Part shown: in pieces, positions 44,685 through 53,696 of the stretch
How the letters are laid out: each line of letters opens with the position of its first letter
Numbering within the stretch: position 1 is the first letter of the stretch
NCBI GenBank assembly: GCA_016712525.1
Contig: JADJQX010000008.1
Location: forward strand, 868,001 to 932,000
DNA from: Myxococcales bacterium
Lineage (GTDB): Bacteria; Myxococcota_A; Polyangia; Polyangiales; Polyangiaceae
Direction of reading: 5' to 3'
DNA length: 64,000 nt
The notes under the pieces: generated by a model
Told to the model about the DNA's origin: nothing
Seen by the model: only the letters and a program-made list of their open reading frames with translations
Database searches by the model: none
Program-made: the position numbers and the translations under genes

Positions 44685-45977
44685 GTGGACCGCGCGACGG
44701 CCGAGAGGCACGCCGAGACCGTGACCCTGGTGCTCGGCGAGCACAAGGGAGGCGCCCTCCTCGACGAGATCGCGTGGCCGAGATCCGTCGAGGAGGAGTT
44801 CTTCGCGAAGGGCGAAGGAGCCCTCCCGGCGCCCGAGGTCGCGTCACGCGCGGGCGACTACGACGACGAGATCGAGCACCTCGAACGCGCGCGCGACGAG
44901 CTCGCCGGCGACCACCCGATCCTCGCGTTCTTCCGCGAAGCGATAGGCTCGCAGATCGGCAAAGCGCGTCTCCTCTCGGCCGTCGGCACACCGAGCCTCG
45001 GGCTCGTCTCCAGGGAGATCTACGGCGGCGCGAGCACGACGTTCCTCGGCAAGACGAAGCTCGAGCTCGCGCGCCACCTGCTCGCGCGCATCGCGACGCA
45101 CGGGTGGGATCGCGAGCGAAAGTTCGCCGACCCCGACATCACCGCCGAGGAGCTCAAGGAGCGCTTCGAGGCGAGGGTCGCCGCGCGCAGGGGCCTCGAG
45201 CTTCGCATGGTGGTCGACCCGAAGCTCACGTCGAAGGCCATCGCGGGATCGAGCCGCGTGCGCATCCGCGAGGGCGCCGTGTTCCACGGGTGGGAGGCCG
45301 AGGGCCTCTACCGGCACGAGATCGAGACCCACGCCTTCTCGGCGCAGAACGGCCAAAACCAGGAGTTTTTGCCCTTCTTGAAGGGAGGTGGGCCGCGCAC
45401 CACCGAGACCCAAGAGGGGCTCGCCGTGTTCGCCGAGCTGACCCACCGCACCCTCGCCGTGCCGCGCCTCCGGCGGCTCGCGCTCCGGGTCATGACCGTA
45501 GCGATGGGGGAAGACGGCGCGAGCTTCCTCGACGTCTACCGGTACCTCACGCGCGACGAGGGCGTCGCCCCGCGCGACGCGTTCCTCGACGCGCAGCGCG
45601 TGTTCCGAGGCGGCGACGTGCGCGGAGGCAGCGTCTTCACGAAGGACACGGTGTACATCTCGGGGCTCCTCAAGACGTACGCGTTCCTGTCCGTGTTCGT
45701 GCGCGGGGGGCTACGCGACGAGACGGAGCTCGTGTTCGCCGGGCGCATCGACCTCGACGACATCGGGGCGCTCGTGTCGCTCGACCGGCTCGGCCTCGTC
45801 ACGAGGCCACGGCTCCTCCCTCGGTGGCTGCGCGAGTGGGAGACGCTGCTCCCCTACTTCGCGTTCACGTCGTTCCTCGACGGCGTCGACCTCGGCCCGC
45901 TCGAGGCGCGCTACGCCGGCGTGATCGCCGAAGCGTCGCTCGTCGCGCGGCCCCCTCGCCGAGGCGAGGTAACCTAA
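44685..45977 (+). CDS. DUF1704 / QEGLA-motif metallopeptidase-like protein
   Basis: A 430-residue protein of the DUF1704 family (also named flavohemoglobin expression-modulating QEGLA-motif protein). It has HEIETH (H211, E212, H216) and TQEGLA (E244). In animal MATCAP, a tubulin tyrosine carboxypeptidase of the same family, the HExxxH motif and a downstream Glu bind zinc, so this is a predicted metallo-carboxypeptidase; its bacterial substrate is unknown. GTG 44685 starts one base after the upstream stop. Its end overlaps the convergent cheB gene by 4 nt. Confidence 0.87.
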   Translation: MDRATAERHAETVTLVLGEHKGGALLDEIAWPRSVEEEFFAKGEGALPAPEVASRAGDYDDEIEHLERARDELAGDHPILAFFREAIGSQIGKARLLSAVGTPSLGLVSREIYGGASTTFLGKTKLELARHLLARIATHGWDRERKFADPDITAEELKERFEARVAARRGLELRMVVDPKLTSKAIAGSSRVRIREGAVFHGWEAEGLYRHEIETHAFSAQNGQNQEFLPFLKGGGPRTTETQEGLAVFAELTHRTLAVPRLRRLALRVMTVAMGEDGASFLDVYRYLTRDEGVAPRDAFLDAQRVFRGGDVRGGSVFTKDTVYISGLLKTYAFLSVFVRGGLRDETELVFAGRIDLDDIGALVSLDRLGLVTRPRLLPRWLREWETLLPYFAFTSFLDGVDLGPLEARYAGVIAEASLVARPPRRGEVT

Positions 45978-47035
45978 GCTAACTTCGCGATATAATTCGC
46001 GATTTCATGAAGCGGCAGCACATGGTCGGCGAGGCCTGCGGCCACGATGGCGCCTGGCATTCCCGCGACGACGGCCGACTCGGGAGACTCGGCGATCACG
46101 ATGCCCCCTTGTGCCTTGACCGCGCGCGCGCCCTCGACGCCGTCGTCGCCCATGCCGGTGAGCACGACGGCGACGGCCTTGTCTTTGGCCACGTTCGCGA
46201 GGCTCGTGAAGAGGCGGTTCGCGGAAGGGACGTAGGCGTCGGACGGGGCGGGCGCGACGACCCGCAGCATGAGCTCGCCGTCGATCCCCGCGTGCAGCTC
46301 GAGGCACTGGCGGCCCGGGCAGACGAAGGCCGTCTTCCGCGACGCGAGCTCGCCGCCTGCCGCTTCGCTCACGCGGAAGGTGCCGCGTTTGTCGAGGCGC
46401 TCGGCGAACGTGCGGGTGAACTTGTCGGGCATGTGCTGGGCCACGAGGATCGTCGCGTTGGTGCCCGCCTCGAGGCGCGAGAACACCTCGAGGAGCGCCG
46501 CTGGACCGCCCGTGCTCGCCGCGACGCCCACCACGTACTTCGGCGGAGCATAGGGCGGGCGGCTCTCGACCGCGACACGACGCACGGAGGCCACGCCGTC
46601 GACCGGGGGCACGCTTCGCTTCTTTTCGCCCCGCATCGAGCGGACCAGCAGCACCTTCTGGAGGACCTGCTCGCGGAGGGCCGTCGCGTCCTCGCCGATG
46701 TTCTGCGTGGGCTTGGCGACGAAGTCGAGCGCGCCGAGCTCGAGCGCCTTGAAGACGTTCTCGCGCTGCGAATAACTCGAGACGACGATGACCTGCGCGG
46801 GGAACTTCGACATGACGATGCGCAAGAACGTGAAGCCGTCCATCTTGGGCATCTCGAGATCGAGCGTGAGCACGTCGGGTCGGAGCTGCCCCACGAGCCG
46901 GAGCGCCTCTTCGCCGTCGGCCGCCTTCCCGACGACCTCGACCTCGGGCCGGCCCTCGAAGATCTCGGCGATGACGCGGCGGTTGTAGGCCGAGTCGTCG
47001 ACGACGAGCAGTCTCAGGGGGCGGTCTTCTTTCAT
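45974..47035 (-). CDS. cheB: CheB, chemoreceptor glutamate methylesterase
   Basis: A 353-residue two-domain enzyme that removes methyl groups (and deamidates Gln) on chemoreceptors. The receiver domain (1-125) has the acidic pocket VVDDS, phospho-acceptor D59 in LTLDLEMP and KP at the end. The methylesterase domain (about 165-353) has catalytic Ser in VAASTGG, His in VAQHMP and Asp in TGMGDDG. I use ATG 47035; an upstream start at 47116 adds an unlikely tail. It is last of the cheA-W-W-B set, 87 bp after cheW. No cheR is in the window. Confidence 0.96.
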   Translation of the reverse strand: MKEDRPLRLLVVDDSAYNRRVIAEIFEGRPEVEVVGKAADGEEALRLVGQLRPDVLTLDLEMPKMDGFTFLRIVMSKFPAQVIVVSSYSQRENVFKALELGALDFVAKPTQNIGEDATALREQVLQKVLLVRSMRGEKKRSVPPVDGVASVRRVAVESRPPYAPPKYVVGVAASTGGPAALLEVFSRLEAGTNATILVAQHMPDKFTRTFAERLDKRGTFRVSEAAGGELASRKTAFVCPGRQCLELHAGIDGELMLRVVAPAPSDAYVPSANRLFTSLANVAKDKAVAVVLTGMGDDGVEGARAVKAQGGIVIAESPESAVVAGMPGAIVAAGLADHVLPLHEIANYIAKLA

Positions 47036-47122
47036 CGGTGCGCTCGTGCGGACGCCATCCGCCGGATACCCTTCATGAGAGAGGATGCCGGCGCCTTTGT
47101 AAACCCTCGAGGCCACCCGGCA

Positions 47123-47644
47123 TCAGGGGAGCTCGGTCTTCCTCGGGGAACGAGGCTCGTCTCCGCCCTTGGCCGCGCGCGCGAGCTCCCCCAGGGGGGC
47201 GATGTCGATGACGAACGCCATGCCCGTCGGGGCATCGACGACGCCTACCACCCCGAGCGCGGCCTCGGTCGACACGAGCTCTCCCGTCGGTCGAGGGCCT
47301 CCCTCCACCGTCCCGAAGACGTCCGTGACGTGGTCGACGACGAGCCCCACGAGGCGCCCGTCGATCTCGACGACGAGCCATTTGGTCTTTCGGGTCGAGG
47401 CCTGGTGCTCCAAGCCGAAGCGCAGGCGCAGATCGACGACCGGCACGATTTTCCCGCGAAAATCGGCCACCCCGATCACGGCACGAGGCGCGCCCGGGAG
47501 GACCACCACCGAGAGCGGGTTCGTGACCTCGCGCACGTGCTCGACGCCCACGGCGTAGGTCACGTCGCCCACCACGAAGCCGACGAGGCTCTTGCGAGGA
47601 TCGAGCCGCGGACGAGGCCCGCGCTTGCGTGGCCCGAAGGTCAC
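47123..47644 (-). CDS. cheW: CheW-domain coupling protein (distal)
   Basis: A 173-residue single CheW domain with short Arg-rich N- and acidic C-terminal tails. The CheW core shows GFVVGDVTYAVGVEHVREV, the GVADFRGKIVPVVDLRLRFG loop and GLVVDHVTDVF. CheW links chemoreceptors to CheA. I place the start at GTG 47644, overlapping the upstream cheW stop by 4 nt (GTGA); the longer ATG at 47686 would overlap more. Two unlike CheW copies in one operon suggest different places in the array. Confidence 0.92.
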   Translation of the reverse strand: MTFGPRKRGPRPRLDPRKSLVGFVVGDVTYAVGVEHVREVTNPLSVVVLPGAPRAVIGVADFRGKIVPVVDLRLRFGLEHQASTRKTKWLVVEIDGRLVGLVVDHVTDVFGTVEGGPRPTGELVSTEAALGVVGVVDAPTGMAFVIDIAPLGELARAAKGGDEPRSPRKTELP

Positions 47645-48162
47645 GAGCGATCCTCCAGCACGGGCCGCAGATCGAGCAGCATGCACCAGGTCTCGTCGTT
47701 CCTCCCCACGCCCGCGACATGAGGCGGGGGATCGCCTCCGAGCACGTGCGGAGGCTCGATCTGCGTCGCCTCGAACCTCTGCACCCCCCGCACCTCGTCC
47801 ACGAGCAAACCGAGGGTCTCCTCGCCCCCGTCGACGAGCAGGATACGCGTCCGGCGATCGCGCTCGAGCTCCGAGAGGCCGAAGCGACGCCGAAGGTCGA
47901 GCACCGTCACGAGCCGACCGCGCACGCTCGCGATGCCGGCGATACCACGCGGCGCGCGAGGGACCTCGGTGATGGGGAGGAGCTTCAAGATCTCTTGGAT
48001 CGCCACGATGGGCAGGGCGTAAGGGTCCCCCCCGAGGTGAAAAATCAAGTATTCACCGGCAGTTACGGCCCACGGGCGGACGGCGGGCTCGCGCTCGTTC
48101 GGAGCGGGAGAGAGCGCGTGTGTGCTCGGCCGAGCGAGGGCGCGTTCGGGGCGACGGGTCAT
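47641..48162 (-). CDS. cheW: CheW-domain coupling protein (proximal)
   Basis: A 173-residue CheW protein with a 35-residue N-terminal extension. The core reads YLIFHLGGDPYALPIVAIQEIL, GIASVRGRLVTVLDLRRRFG and LGLLVDEVRGVQRF. The insert between the last strands (EPPHVLGGDPPPHVAGVGR) is longer than in E. coli CheW. ATG 48162 overlaps the cheA stop by 4 nt, and its stop overlaps the second cheW. It should bridge receptors and CheA. Confidence 0.93.
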   Translation of the reverse strand: MTRRPERALARPSTHALSPAPNEREPAVRPWAVTAGEYLIFHLGGDPYALPIVAIQEILKLLPITEVPRAPRGIAGIASVRGRLVTVLDLRRRFGLSELERDRRTRILLVDGGEETLGLLVDEVRGVQRFEATQIEPPHVLGGDPPPHVAGVGRNDETWCMLLDLRPVLEDRS

Positions 48163-50333
48163 GCGCGCGCCTCGGGGAGGTAACGGACGTCGGCCGTGGT
48201 GACCACCTCGTCGAGCAGGGCGCCCGCGTCGAGCACGAGGCCGACGCGCTGATCGCCGAGCTCCGTCGCCCCCGCGAAACCTCGGACCGCGTGGAGGGAG
48301 CGCCCGAGCGCCTTGATGACGATGTCCTGCTGACCGAGGAGCCTGTCGACGACGAACCCCGCCCGCTTCGCGCCGACCGACACGATGACCACGTATTTTC
48401 GCATCGGCTCGCCGCGCTTGAAGTCGTCGTTCTCTTCGTACCCGAAGAGGTGAGCGAGGCGCACGAGGGGGAGCGTCTGGCCGCGTTGGCTCATGACCTC
48501 CCGCCCCTCGACGACACGGACCTCGCGCGGCTCGAGGAAAAAGGCTTCTTCCATGCTGCTGAGGGGCATGCAGAACGTGTGGCCCCCGGCCTCGAGCACG
48601 AGCACCGAGATGATCGCGAGCGTGATCGGGAGCGTAATCGTCATCTTGGTCCCGATGCCGAGATCGCTCGCCACCGCGACCACGCCACCGAGCCTCGAGA
48701 TGTTCGTCTTCACGACGTCGAGGCCGACGCCACGGCCCGAGAGCTGCGTCGCCTCGTCACGCGTGGTGAAGCCCGGGGCGAAGACGAACGCGAGGACCTC
48801 CCCCTCGCCGAGCTGGCTCGCGTCCTCCGCCGTGGTGAAGCCGAGCCGGAGCGCGGCCTCGCGCACGGCCTTCGGATCGATGCCGCGCCCGTCGTCCTCC
48901 ACCTCGATGACGACCTGATTTCCCTGCTGGAACGCGTTGAGCGCAATCGTACCGACGGCCGGCTTGCCCACGGCCATGCGCCCCTCACGCGACTCGATGC
49001 CGTGATCGATCGCGTTCCGGATCATGTGCATGAGCGGGTCCGAGAGCTCCTCGACGATGAGCTTGTCGATCTCGGTCTCGGCCCCGGTCACGACCAAATT
49101 CACGGGTTTGTCGACCTCGCGAGAGATCTGACGCACGGCCCTCGCGAGCTTCTCGAACACCTGCCCGAGCGGCACCATGCGCACCTCGAGGATGCCGTTC
49201 TGCATCTGCGTGAGGTGGCGATCGAAGGCGCGGTGGAGCCGTTGGACCTCGGCGTTGATCTCGCGGAGCGCGGGCGTCGCGCGGGTGCGGTCGGCGAGCC
49301 GCTCCACCTGGTTTCGCACGATCGCGAGCTCACCGACGATGTTCATGAGGTGGTCGAGGCGGCGAATGTCGACCCGCACCGTCTGGCTCACCGACCTTAG
49401 CGAGCCGACCCCTCCGGCGAGGCCCGTGCCGCCGTCGACGAGGTCGGCCCGGAGCGCCTCGGCCTCGGCCCGGAGCGACACCCCCGGAGCCGGCAGCCCC
49501 CCGAGCTCGGGGTCCTTCGGAGCCGGCCTCCCGGACGACGAGAGCCTGTCCGACCCCTGCGGGGAGGCGCGCTTCTTCACCTCTTCGATCGAGACGTTCG
49601 GCGCGGCGAGCTCCGCTACGAGATCTTGGCGCCCTTGTTTCGACGCGAGCAGGATCTCGAGCTCGACGGCGTCGGGATCGCCGCCGTCACCTGTGGGCAA
49701 ATACGTAATGATTTCGCCGAGTGGGCGCGCTTTTGCCTTGAGCTCGTCGAGCGCCGTGTCGATCGTGGCGAGCGGGAAGCTCACCCGCATCCGGTAGAGC
49801 AGGTTCTGCGCCTGGAGGTTCACGCGGAGCCTGTGCTCCTCGTACTCGGTGAGCACGCCGAGCACTCCCGGATCGAGCTCGTACTGGGCGACGACTCCCG
49901 TGCCTCCGCCCGCGCTCGGGTCGGCCACACGCGAGAGCGACGCGAAGAGCTCCTTGACCTCGTCGGCCGGCTCCGGTCCGTCACCACGCGCCGCCGCGAG
50001 GATCCGTCCGTAGAGCTCCACCGCGCGGAAGAGCACGTCCATCACGGAGGCCGTGAGGTCGATGCGGCCGAGGCGAAGATCGTCCAGCAGCTCCTCGAGC
50101 TCGTGGGAGAGCCCCGACATCATGGCCACGCCGAAGAGGCCGGAGAGCCCCTTCATCGTGTGGACGGCACGAAAGACGTCGTTGACGAGCTCGGCGTCGC
50201 TCTCGCCCCGGCGCACGGCCTCGTCGAGCTTGAGCAGGTCGGAGCTCAGGCCATCGATGATTTCTTGGGCCTCCGAGAAGAAGTCCTCGCGGGCCTTGTC
50301 GCCGAGATCGGGCACGGCCAAATCGTATTTCAC
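48159..50333 (-). CDS. cheA: CheA, chemotaxis histidine kinase
   Basis: A 724-residue hybrid-free CheA. I choose GTG 50333 because AGGAGG lies 5 bases upstream; TTG 50351 sits six codons further on. Domains: P1/Hpt with phospho-His H58 in VHTMKGLSG; a P2-like region (about 150-240); a Pro/Ala linker; P3 dimerisation helices (LDHLMNIVGELAIVRNQ); P4 ATPase with MIRNAIDHGIES, DDGRGID and SGRGVGLDVV; and a P5 CheW-like domain to the end. It phosphorylates CheB and a response regulator not in this window. It heads the cheA-cheW-cheW-cheB operon. Confidence 0.97.
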   Translation of the reverse strand: MKYDLAVPDLGDKAREDFFSEAQEIIDGLSSDLLKLDEAVRRGESDAELVNDVFRAVHTMKGLSGLFGVAMMSGLSHELEELLDDLRLGRIDLTASVMDVLFRAVELYGRILAAARGDGPEPADEVKELFASLSRVADPSAGGGTGVVAQYELDPGVLGVLTEYEEHRLRVNLQAQNLLYRMRVSFPLATIDTALDELKAKARPLGEIITYLPTGDGGDPDAVELEILLASKQGRQDLVAELAAPNVSIEEVKKRASPQGSDRLSSSGRPAPKDPELGGLPAPGVSLRAEAEALRADLVDGGTGLAGGVGSLRSVSQTVRVDIRRLDHLMNIVGELAIVRNQVERLADRTRATPALREINAEVQRLHRAFDRHLTQMQNGILEVRMVPLGQVFEKLARAVRQISREVDKPVNLVVTGAETEIDKLIVEELSDPLMHMIRNAIDHGIESREGRMAVGKPAVGTIALNAFQQGNQVVIEVEDDGRGIDPKAVREAALRLGFTTAEDASQLGEGEVLAFVFAPGFTTRDEATQLSGRGVGLDVVKTNISRLGGVVAVASDLGIGTKMTITLPITLAIISVLVLEAGGHTFCMPLSSMEEAFFLEPREVRVVEGREVMSQRGQTLPLVRLAHLFGYEENDDFKRGEPMRKYVVIVSVGAKRAGFVVDRLLGQQDIVIKALGRSLHAVRGFAGATELGDQRVGLVLDAGALLDEVVTTADVRYLPEARA

Positions 50334-50404
50334 GAGGGCCTCCTGGGCCAAGGCGGTGACGAACGAACGTGCGGCGGGGCTTCGGAGCGTACGAAGGGGC
50401 GGAC

Positions 50405-51166
50405 ATGGGCTACGCTCTCGGCGTGACCGAACCGAAGCCGAAGACCGCGGCCCTCTTGCTCGTCGGCGACGAGCTTTTGTCGGGCAAAATCGAAGAGGCG
50501 AACATGGTGGTGCTCGCGCGGACGTTCCGCGGCATCGGCGTGGGCCTCCGGCGGGTCGTCACGATCCCGGACGACGTCGAGACCATCGCCCGAGAGGTGT
50601 CGGCGCTCGCGTCGTCGCACGACGTGCTCGTGACCTCCGGCGGCGTCGGGCCCACCCACGACGACGTGACGGTCGACGGGGTCGCGAAGGCGTTCGGGGT
50701 GCCGGTCGATCTCGATCCGCACCTCGTCGCGCTGCTGCGGGAGCACTACGGCGAGCGGTGCACCGAGAACCACCTGCTCATGGCGCGTGTCCCGCGGGGG
50801 GCTGCGCTCGAGACCACGGTCGACGTCCGATGGCCCACCATCCGGTACGCGAACACCTGGCTTTTCCCAGGCGTCCCCGAGATTTTTCGCCTCAAGCTGC
50901 CCGTGCTCGTCGAGAAGCTCGGCCGCGGTCAGGCCTGGCTATCGCGTGCAGTTTACACTCAAATGGACGAGGGCGCGTTGATGCCCTTGCTCGCGCCGGT
51001 CGTCGCCTCGTTCCCCGACGTGGCCGTGGGCTCGTACCCCAAGTGGGCCGACCCGACCTACAAGACCAAGCTCACGTTCGACGGCCAGGACCACGCGCGC
51101 GTCGAGGCCGCCAAAGCCGCCTTCGTGGCGCTGCTCCCCGCCGGCGAGCCTCAACGCGTCGACTGA
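50405..51166 (+). CDS. CinA-type molybdopterin-binding domain protein
   Basis: A 253-residue protein of the COG1058 (MoCF_biosynth / CinA N-terminal) type. Marks are LLLVGDELLSGKIEEAN, VLVTSGGVGPTHDDVT and LFPGVPEIFR. It lacks the C-terminal deamidase domain of full CinA, so it corresponds to the domain tied to ADP-ribose or nucleotide-derived hydrolysis in related proteins. ATG 50405 has AAGGGG 5 bases upstream; GTG 50423 is an alternative. It is divergent from cheA across 71 bp. Confidence 0.87.
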   Translation: MGYALGVTEPKPKTAALLLVGDELLSGKIEEANMVVLARTFRGIGVGLRRVVTIPDDVETIAREVSALASSHDVLVTSGGVGPTHDDVTVDGVAKAFGVPVDLDPHLVALLREHYGERCTENHLLMARVPRGAALETTVDVRWPTIRYANTWLFPGVPEIFRLKLPVLVEKLGRGQAWLSRAVYTQMDEGALMPLLAPVVASFPDVAVGSYPKWADPTYKTKLTFDGQDHARVEAAKAAFVALLPAGEPQRVD

Positions 51167-51173
51167 GCGCCCC

Positions 51174-51365
51174 TCAGAACTTGATGCCGTTCTCGGCGCG
51201 GTGCTTCCACCACTTGTACCCGAAGTAGAGCGCGGGCACGGCCGCGATGGCCCCCGCCACCGGTGCGATCACGACCCCCGCTGCGACCGCACCGGCCGTG
51301 GCCACGCCGGCCACGATGCCCTTGCGTTGCCCCTCGGCGATGACATCCGAACGCGTCTTGCTCAT
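51174..51365 (-). CDS. Small membrane protein
   Basis: A 63-residue protein starting at ATG 51365, with a Lys/Arg/Glu-rich head (MSKTRSDVIAEGQRKG), one long hydrophobic stretch (about 17-50, IVAGVATAGAVAAGVVIAPV) that could form one or two helices rich in Ala/Gly/Val, and a KWWKHRAENGIKF tail. No family is recognised. It ends 7 bp from the convergent CinA-type gene. The ribosome-binding site is weak, so confidence is moderate. Confidence 0.6.
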   Translation of the reverse strand: MSKTRSDVIAEGQRKGIVAGVATAGAVAAGVVIAPVAGAIAAVPALYFGYKWWKHRAENGIKF

Positions 51366-51505
51366 GAGACGAAGCGTATCGCGCGGCGCCCGCCCGTCAA
51401 CGGCTCGCGCCATGGTTTCGCGTGCGAAATGGCGCGGTTCGCGTACGCTCCGAGCGATGCCGGTGCGCCCCGCGCGCACGAGAGCGCCCCAAGGAGACCT
51501 GCCCG

Positions 51506-52912
51506 ATGTCGAAGCCCGGCGCGCGTAAACCTGCCCTCCTCGTGGTGCTGCTCGGGTACGTGGTCACGATCGCCGCCGCGTGCGGCGTATCGCGCGACGG
51601 TTCGTCCCCGGACGACTTCGGCGACGCCGCGGCATCCCCCGAGGCGAGCCCCACGACCCCCCCGCTCTTCCCCGACGGCGCCACCGGCGACGCGTCCGTC
51701 CGCCCGTGCACGGGGCTCTGCCTCCAGCAGGTCGCCTGCGACGACGGCAAATCCACCACGGTGCGAGGCAAGGTCCACGATCCGGCCGGCAAGGTGCCGC
51801 TCTACAACGTGCTCGTGTACGTGCCGAACGCGGCGCTGGCCCCCGTCGTGACGGGCGCGACGTGCGAGCGCTGCGGGGCCGTCTCCGGCGATCCGCTCGT
51901 CTCGACCCTCACCGACGCGACCGGCGCCTTCACGCTCTCGAACGTGCCGGTCGGCACGGACATCCCCGTGGTGGTTCAGGTAGGCAAGTGGCGCAAGCTT
52001 GTGAAGCTCCCCGAGGTGAAGCGCTGCGAGGCGCTCGACGTCACCGACAAGGAGGTCTTCCGCCTGCCGAAGAGCACCCGCGAAGGGGACATGCCCCAGA
52101 TGGCGATCGCCACCGGGAGCGCCGATCCGTTCGAGTGTTTGCTCACCAAGATGGGCATCGACCCGCAGGAGATGACCCTGCCGATCGCCAAGGGGCGCGT
52201 GCACGTCTACCGCGAGAACGGCGTCGACACGAACCCGCCCACCGCGCTCGCGAACACGCTCTGGGGGAGCCTCGAGACGCTCAAGAAGTACGACATCGTC
52301 ATGCTCCCGTGCGAAGGCGCGGCCAAGGCGCGCCCGGGCACCGACACGACCCTCTCGTTCTACGCGAACGCGGGAGGCCGCATCTTCACCACGCACTACG
52401 GCTTCTCGTGGCTCGACCAGGGGAACCGCCCCTTCGCGAGCACGGGCACGTTCTCCCCGGACAAGGCCACGGGGGGCACGGGCTCCCGCGACTTCCAGAT
52501 CGACACCTCGTTCCCCAAGGGCCAAGCCTTCGCCGACTGGCTCGTGGCCGTGGGCGCGAGCAGCACGCGCGGGACGATCTCGGTGAGCGAGTGGCGCCAC
52601 GACCTCGACGCCGAGAAGAACCCGCCGGCGCAGCGCTGGGTGTACGGCACGACGACCGCGGGCCCGTCGGTGCAGCACATGACGTTCAACACGCCGCTCG
52701 CGGCGACCGAGGACCGCAAGTGCGGACGGGTCGTCTACAGCGACTTCCACGTCTCGGCCAACGCGCAGAACCCGAACGTCCCCTTCCCGGCCTCGTGCAA
52801 ACCGGGAGATCTTTCGGCGCAAGAGAAGGCGCTCGAGTTCATGCTCTTCGACCTGTCCTCGTGCATCCAGAGCGACAAGGATCCACCGAAGCCGCCGCCC
52901 GTCATCCGCTGA
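51506..52912 (+). CDS. Lipoprotein with carboxypeptidase-regulatory-like domain
   Basis: A 468-residue lipoprotein starting at ATG 51506 with AAGGAG (51491-51496) nine bases upstream. The signal ends in VVTIAAAC. After an Asp/Ala/Pro linker comes a transthyretin-like fold (about 85-175): VRGKVHDPAGKVPLYNVLVYVPN and TDATGAFTLSNVPVG, the CarboxypepD_reg pattern. The remaining 290 residues include IFTTHYGFSWL and Cys, with no motif I know. This protein type recurs in Polyangiales-like genomes. The function is unknown. Confidence 0.83.
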   Translation: MSKPGARKPALLVVLLGYVVTIAAACGVSRDGSSPDDFGDAAASPEASPTTPPLFPDGATGDASVRPCTGLCLQQVACDDGKSTTVRGKVHDPAGKVPLYNVLVYVPNAALAPVVTGATCERCGAVSGDPLVSTLTDATGAFTLSNVPVGTDIPVVVQVGKWRKLVKLPEVKRCEALDVTDKEVFRLPKSTREGDMPQMAIATGSADPFECLLTKMGIDPQEMTLPIAKGRVHVYRENGVDTNPPTALANTLWGSLETLKKYDIVMLPCEGAAKARPGTDTTLSFYANAGGRIFTTHYGFSWLDQGNRPFASTGTFSPDKATGGTGSRDFQIDTSFPKGQAFADWLVAVGASSTRGTISVSEWRHDLDAEKNPPAQRWVYGTTTAGPSVQHMTFNTPLAATEDRKCGRVVYSDFHVSANAQNPNVPFPASCKPGDLSAQEKALEFMLFDLSSCIQSDKDPPKPPPVIR

Positions 52913-52925
52913 GGTTCGGAACGCG

Positions 52926-52956
52926 AAAAACCCCGTAAGCTCGAGGGCTTACGGGG
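52926..52956 (-). terminator. Rho-independent terminator, minus strand
   Basis: CCCCGTAAGC (52931-52940) pairs perfectly with GCTTACGGGG (52947-52956), leaving a 6-base loop. On the minus strand the hairpin is followed by TTTTT (complement of 52926-52930). It terminates the leftward gene at 52998-53696, and the stem may also serve the rightward gene ending at 52912. Confidence 0.9.
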
Positions 52957-52997
52957 CTCGGGATGTGCGCGGAGCCGACGCGATGGCCGGCCCGGGG

Positions 52998-53696
52998 TCA
53001 CTTCTTGTTCTTGAACGCGAGCGGAGCCGTCGCGGGCTCGAGGTACTCGATCTTCGCGTACGTCATGACACCGTTCGCCGGATCGCTCACGATGCCGGTG
53101 CTCGACTTGGAGAACGTGTACCCGTACTTGCCGGTGATCTTCACCTTGGCGCCGACGGCCGGGAGCGGGTACGGGAGATCGACGCTCCACACTTCGTCCT
53201 TGTAGAGCTCCTTCGGGGGCTCTTTGAGGTTCTTGTACTTCTCCATGGCCTCGAACACGGACGCGTAGTTCTTCGCCCAGCCGAGCACGCGGATTTTGAC
53301 CTTGGCCTCGCCCTTGGCGTCCGCAATCCAGAAGGACGGGATCTCGGCCTTGCACGTCTCCGGGTCGGCCTTGCCGGCCTTGTGAACCGCGCACTCGGGG
53401 GCGTCGGTCACGTTCTCTTGGACGATGTAGCCCACGATGGAGATGTCTTTCGACGTGACCTCCTTGTCGTGGATGCGGCTCTGGAGGTGGTGACGTGCCC
53501 CGAACACGGTGTACGCGTCGCCCGACTTGATCGGGTTCGTGGGGAGCTGGGGCACGGGGGGCATGCTCGCCTTCTTGCCCGACCACGCCGGGGTGGCCTT
53601 GTAGGGCTCGTCGGCGTTTCCGCACCCGATGGTGAGCGCCCCGAAGGAGCCGAACGTGAGCAGCGAGATGGCCAGGAGGAGCGGGCGCTTGCGCAT
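52998..53696 (-). CDS. Exported lipoprotein, unknown function
   Basis: A 232-residue lipoprotein (signal MRKRPLLLAISLLTFGSFGA, lipobox TIGC). The mature part has a Pro/Lys-rich start and one beta-rich domain (VKIRVLGWAKNYASVF, VGAKVKITGKYGYTF) reminiscent of an OB-like fold, with a single Cys pair (CAVHKAGKADPETC). I know no family for it. It is a single gene with its own terminator. Confidence 0.78.
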   Translation of the reverse strand: MRKRPLLLAISLLTFGSFGALTIGCGNADEPYKATPAWSGKKASMPPVPQLPTNPIKSGDAYTVFGARHHLQSRIHDKEVTSKDISIVGYIVQENVTDAPECAVHKAGKADPETCKAEIPSFWIADAKGEAKVKIRVLGWAKNYASVFEAMEKYKNLKEPPKELYKDEVWSVDLPYPLPAVGAKVKITGKYGYTFSKSSTGIVSDPANGVMTYAKIEYLEPATAPLAFKNKK

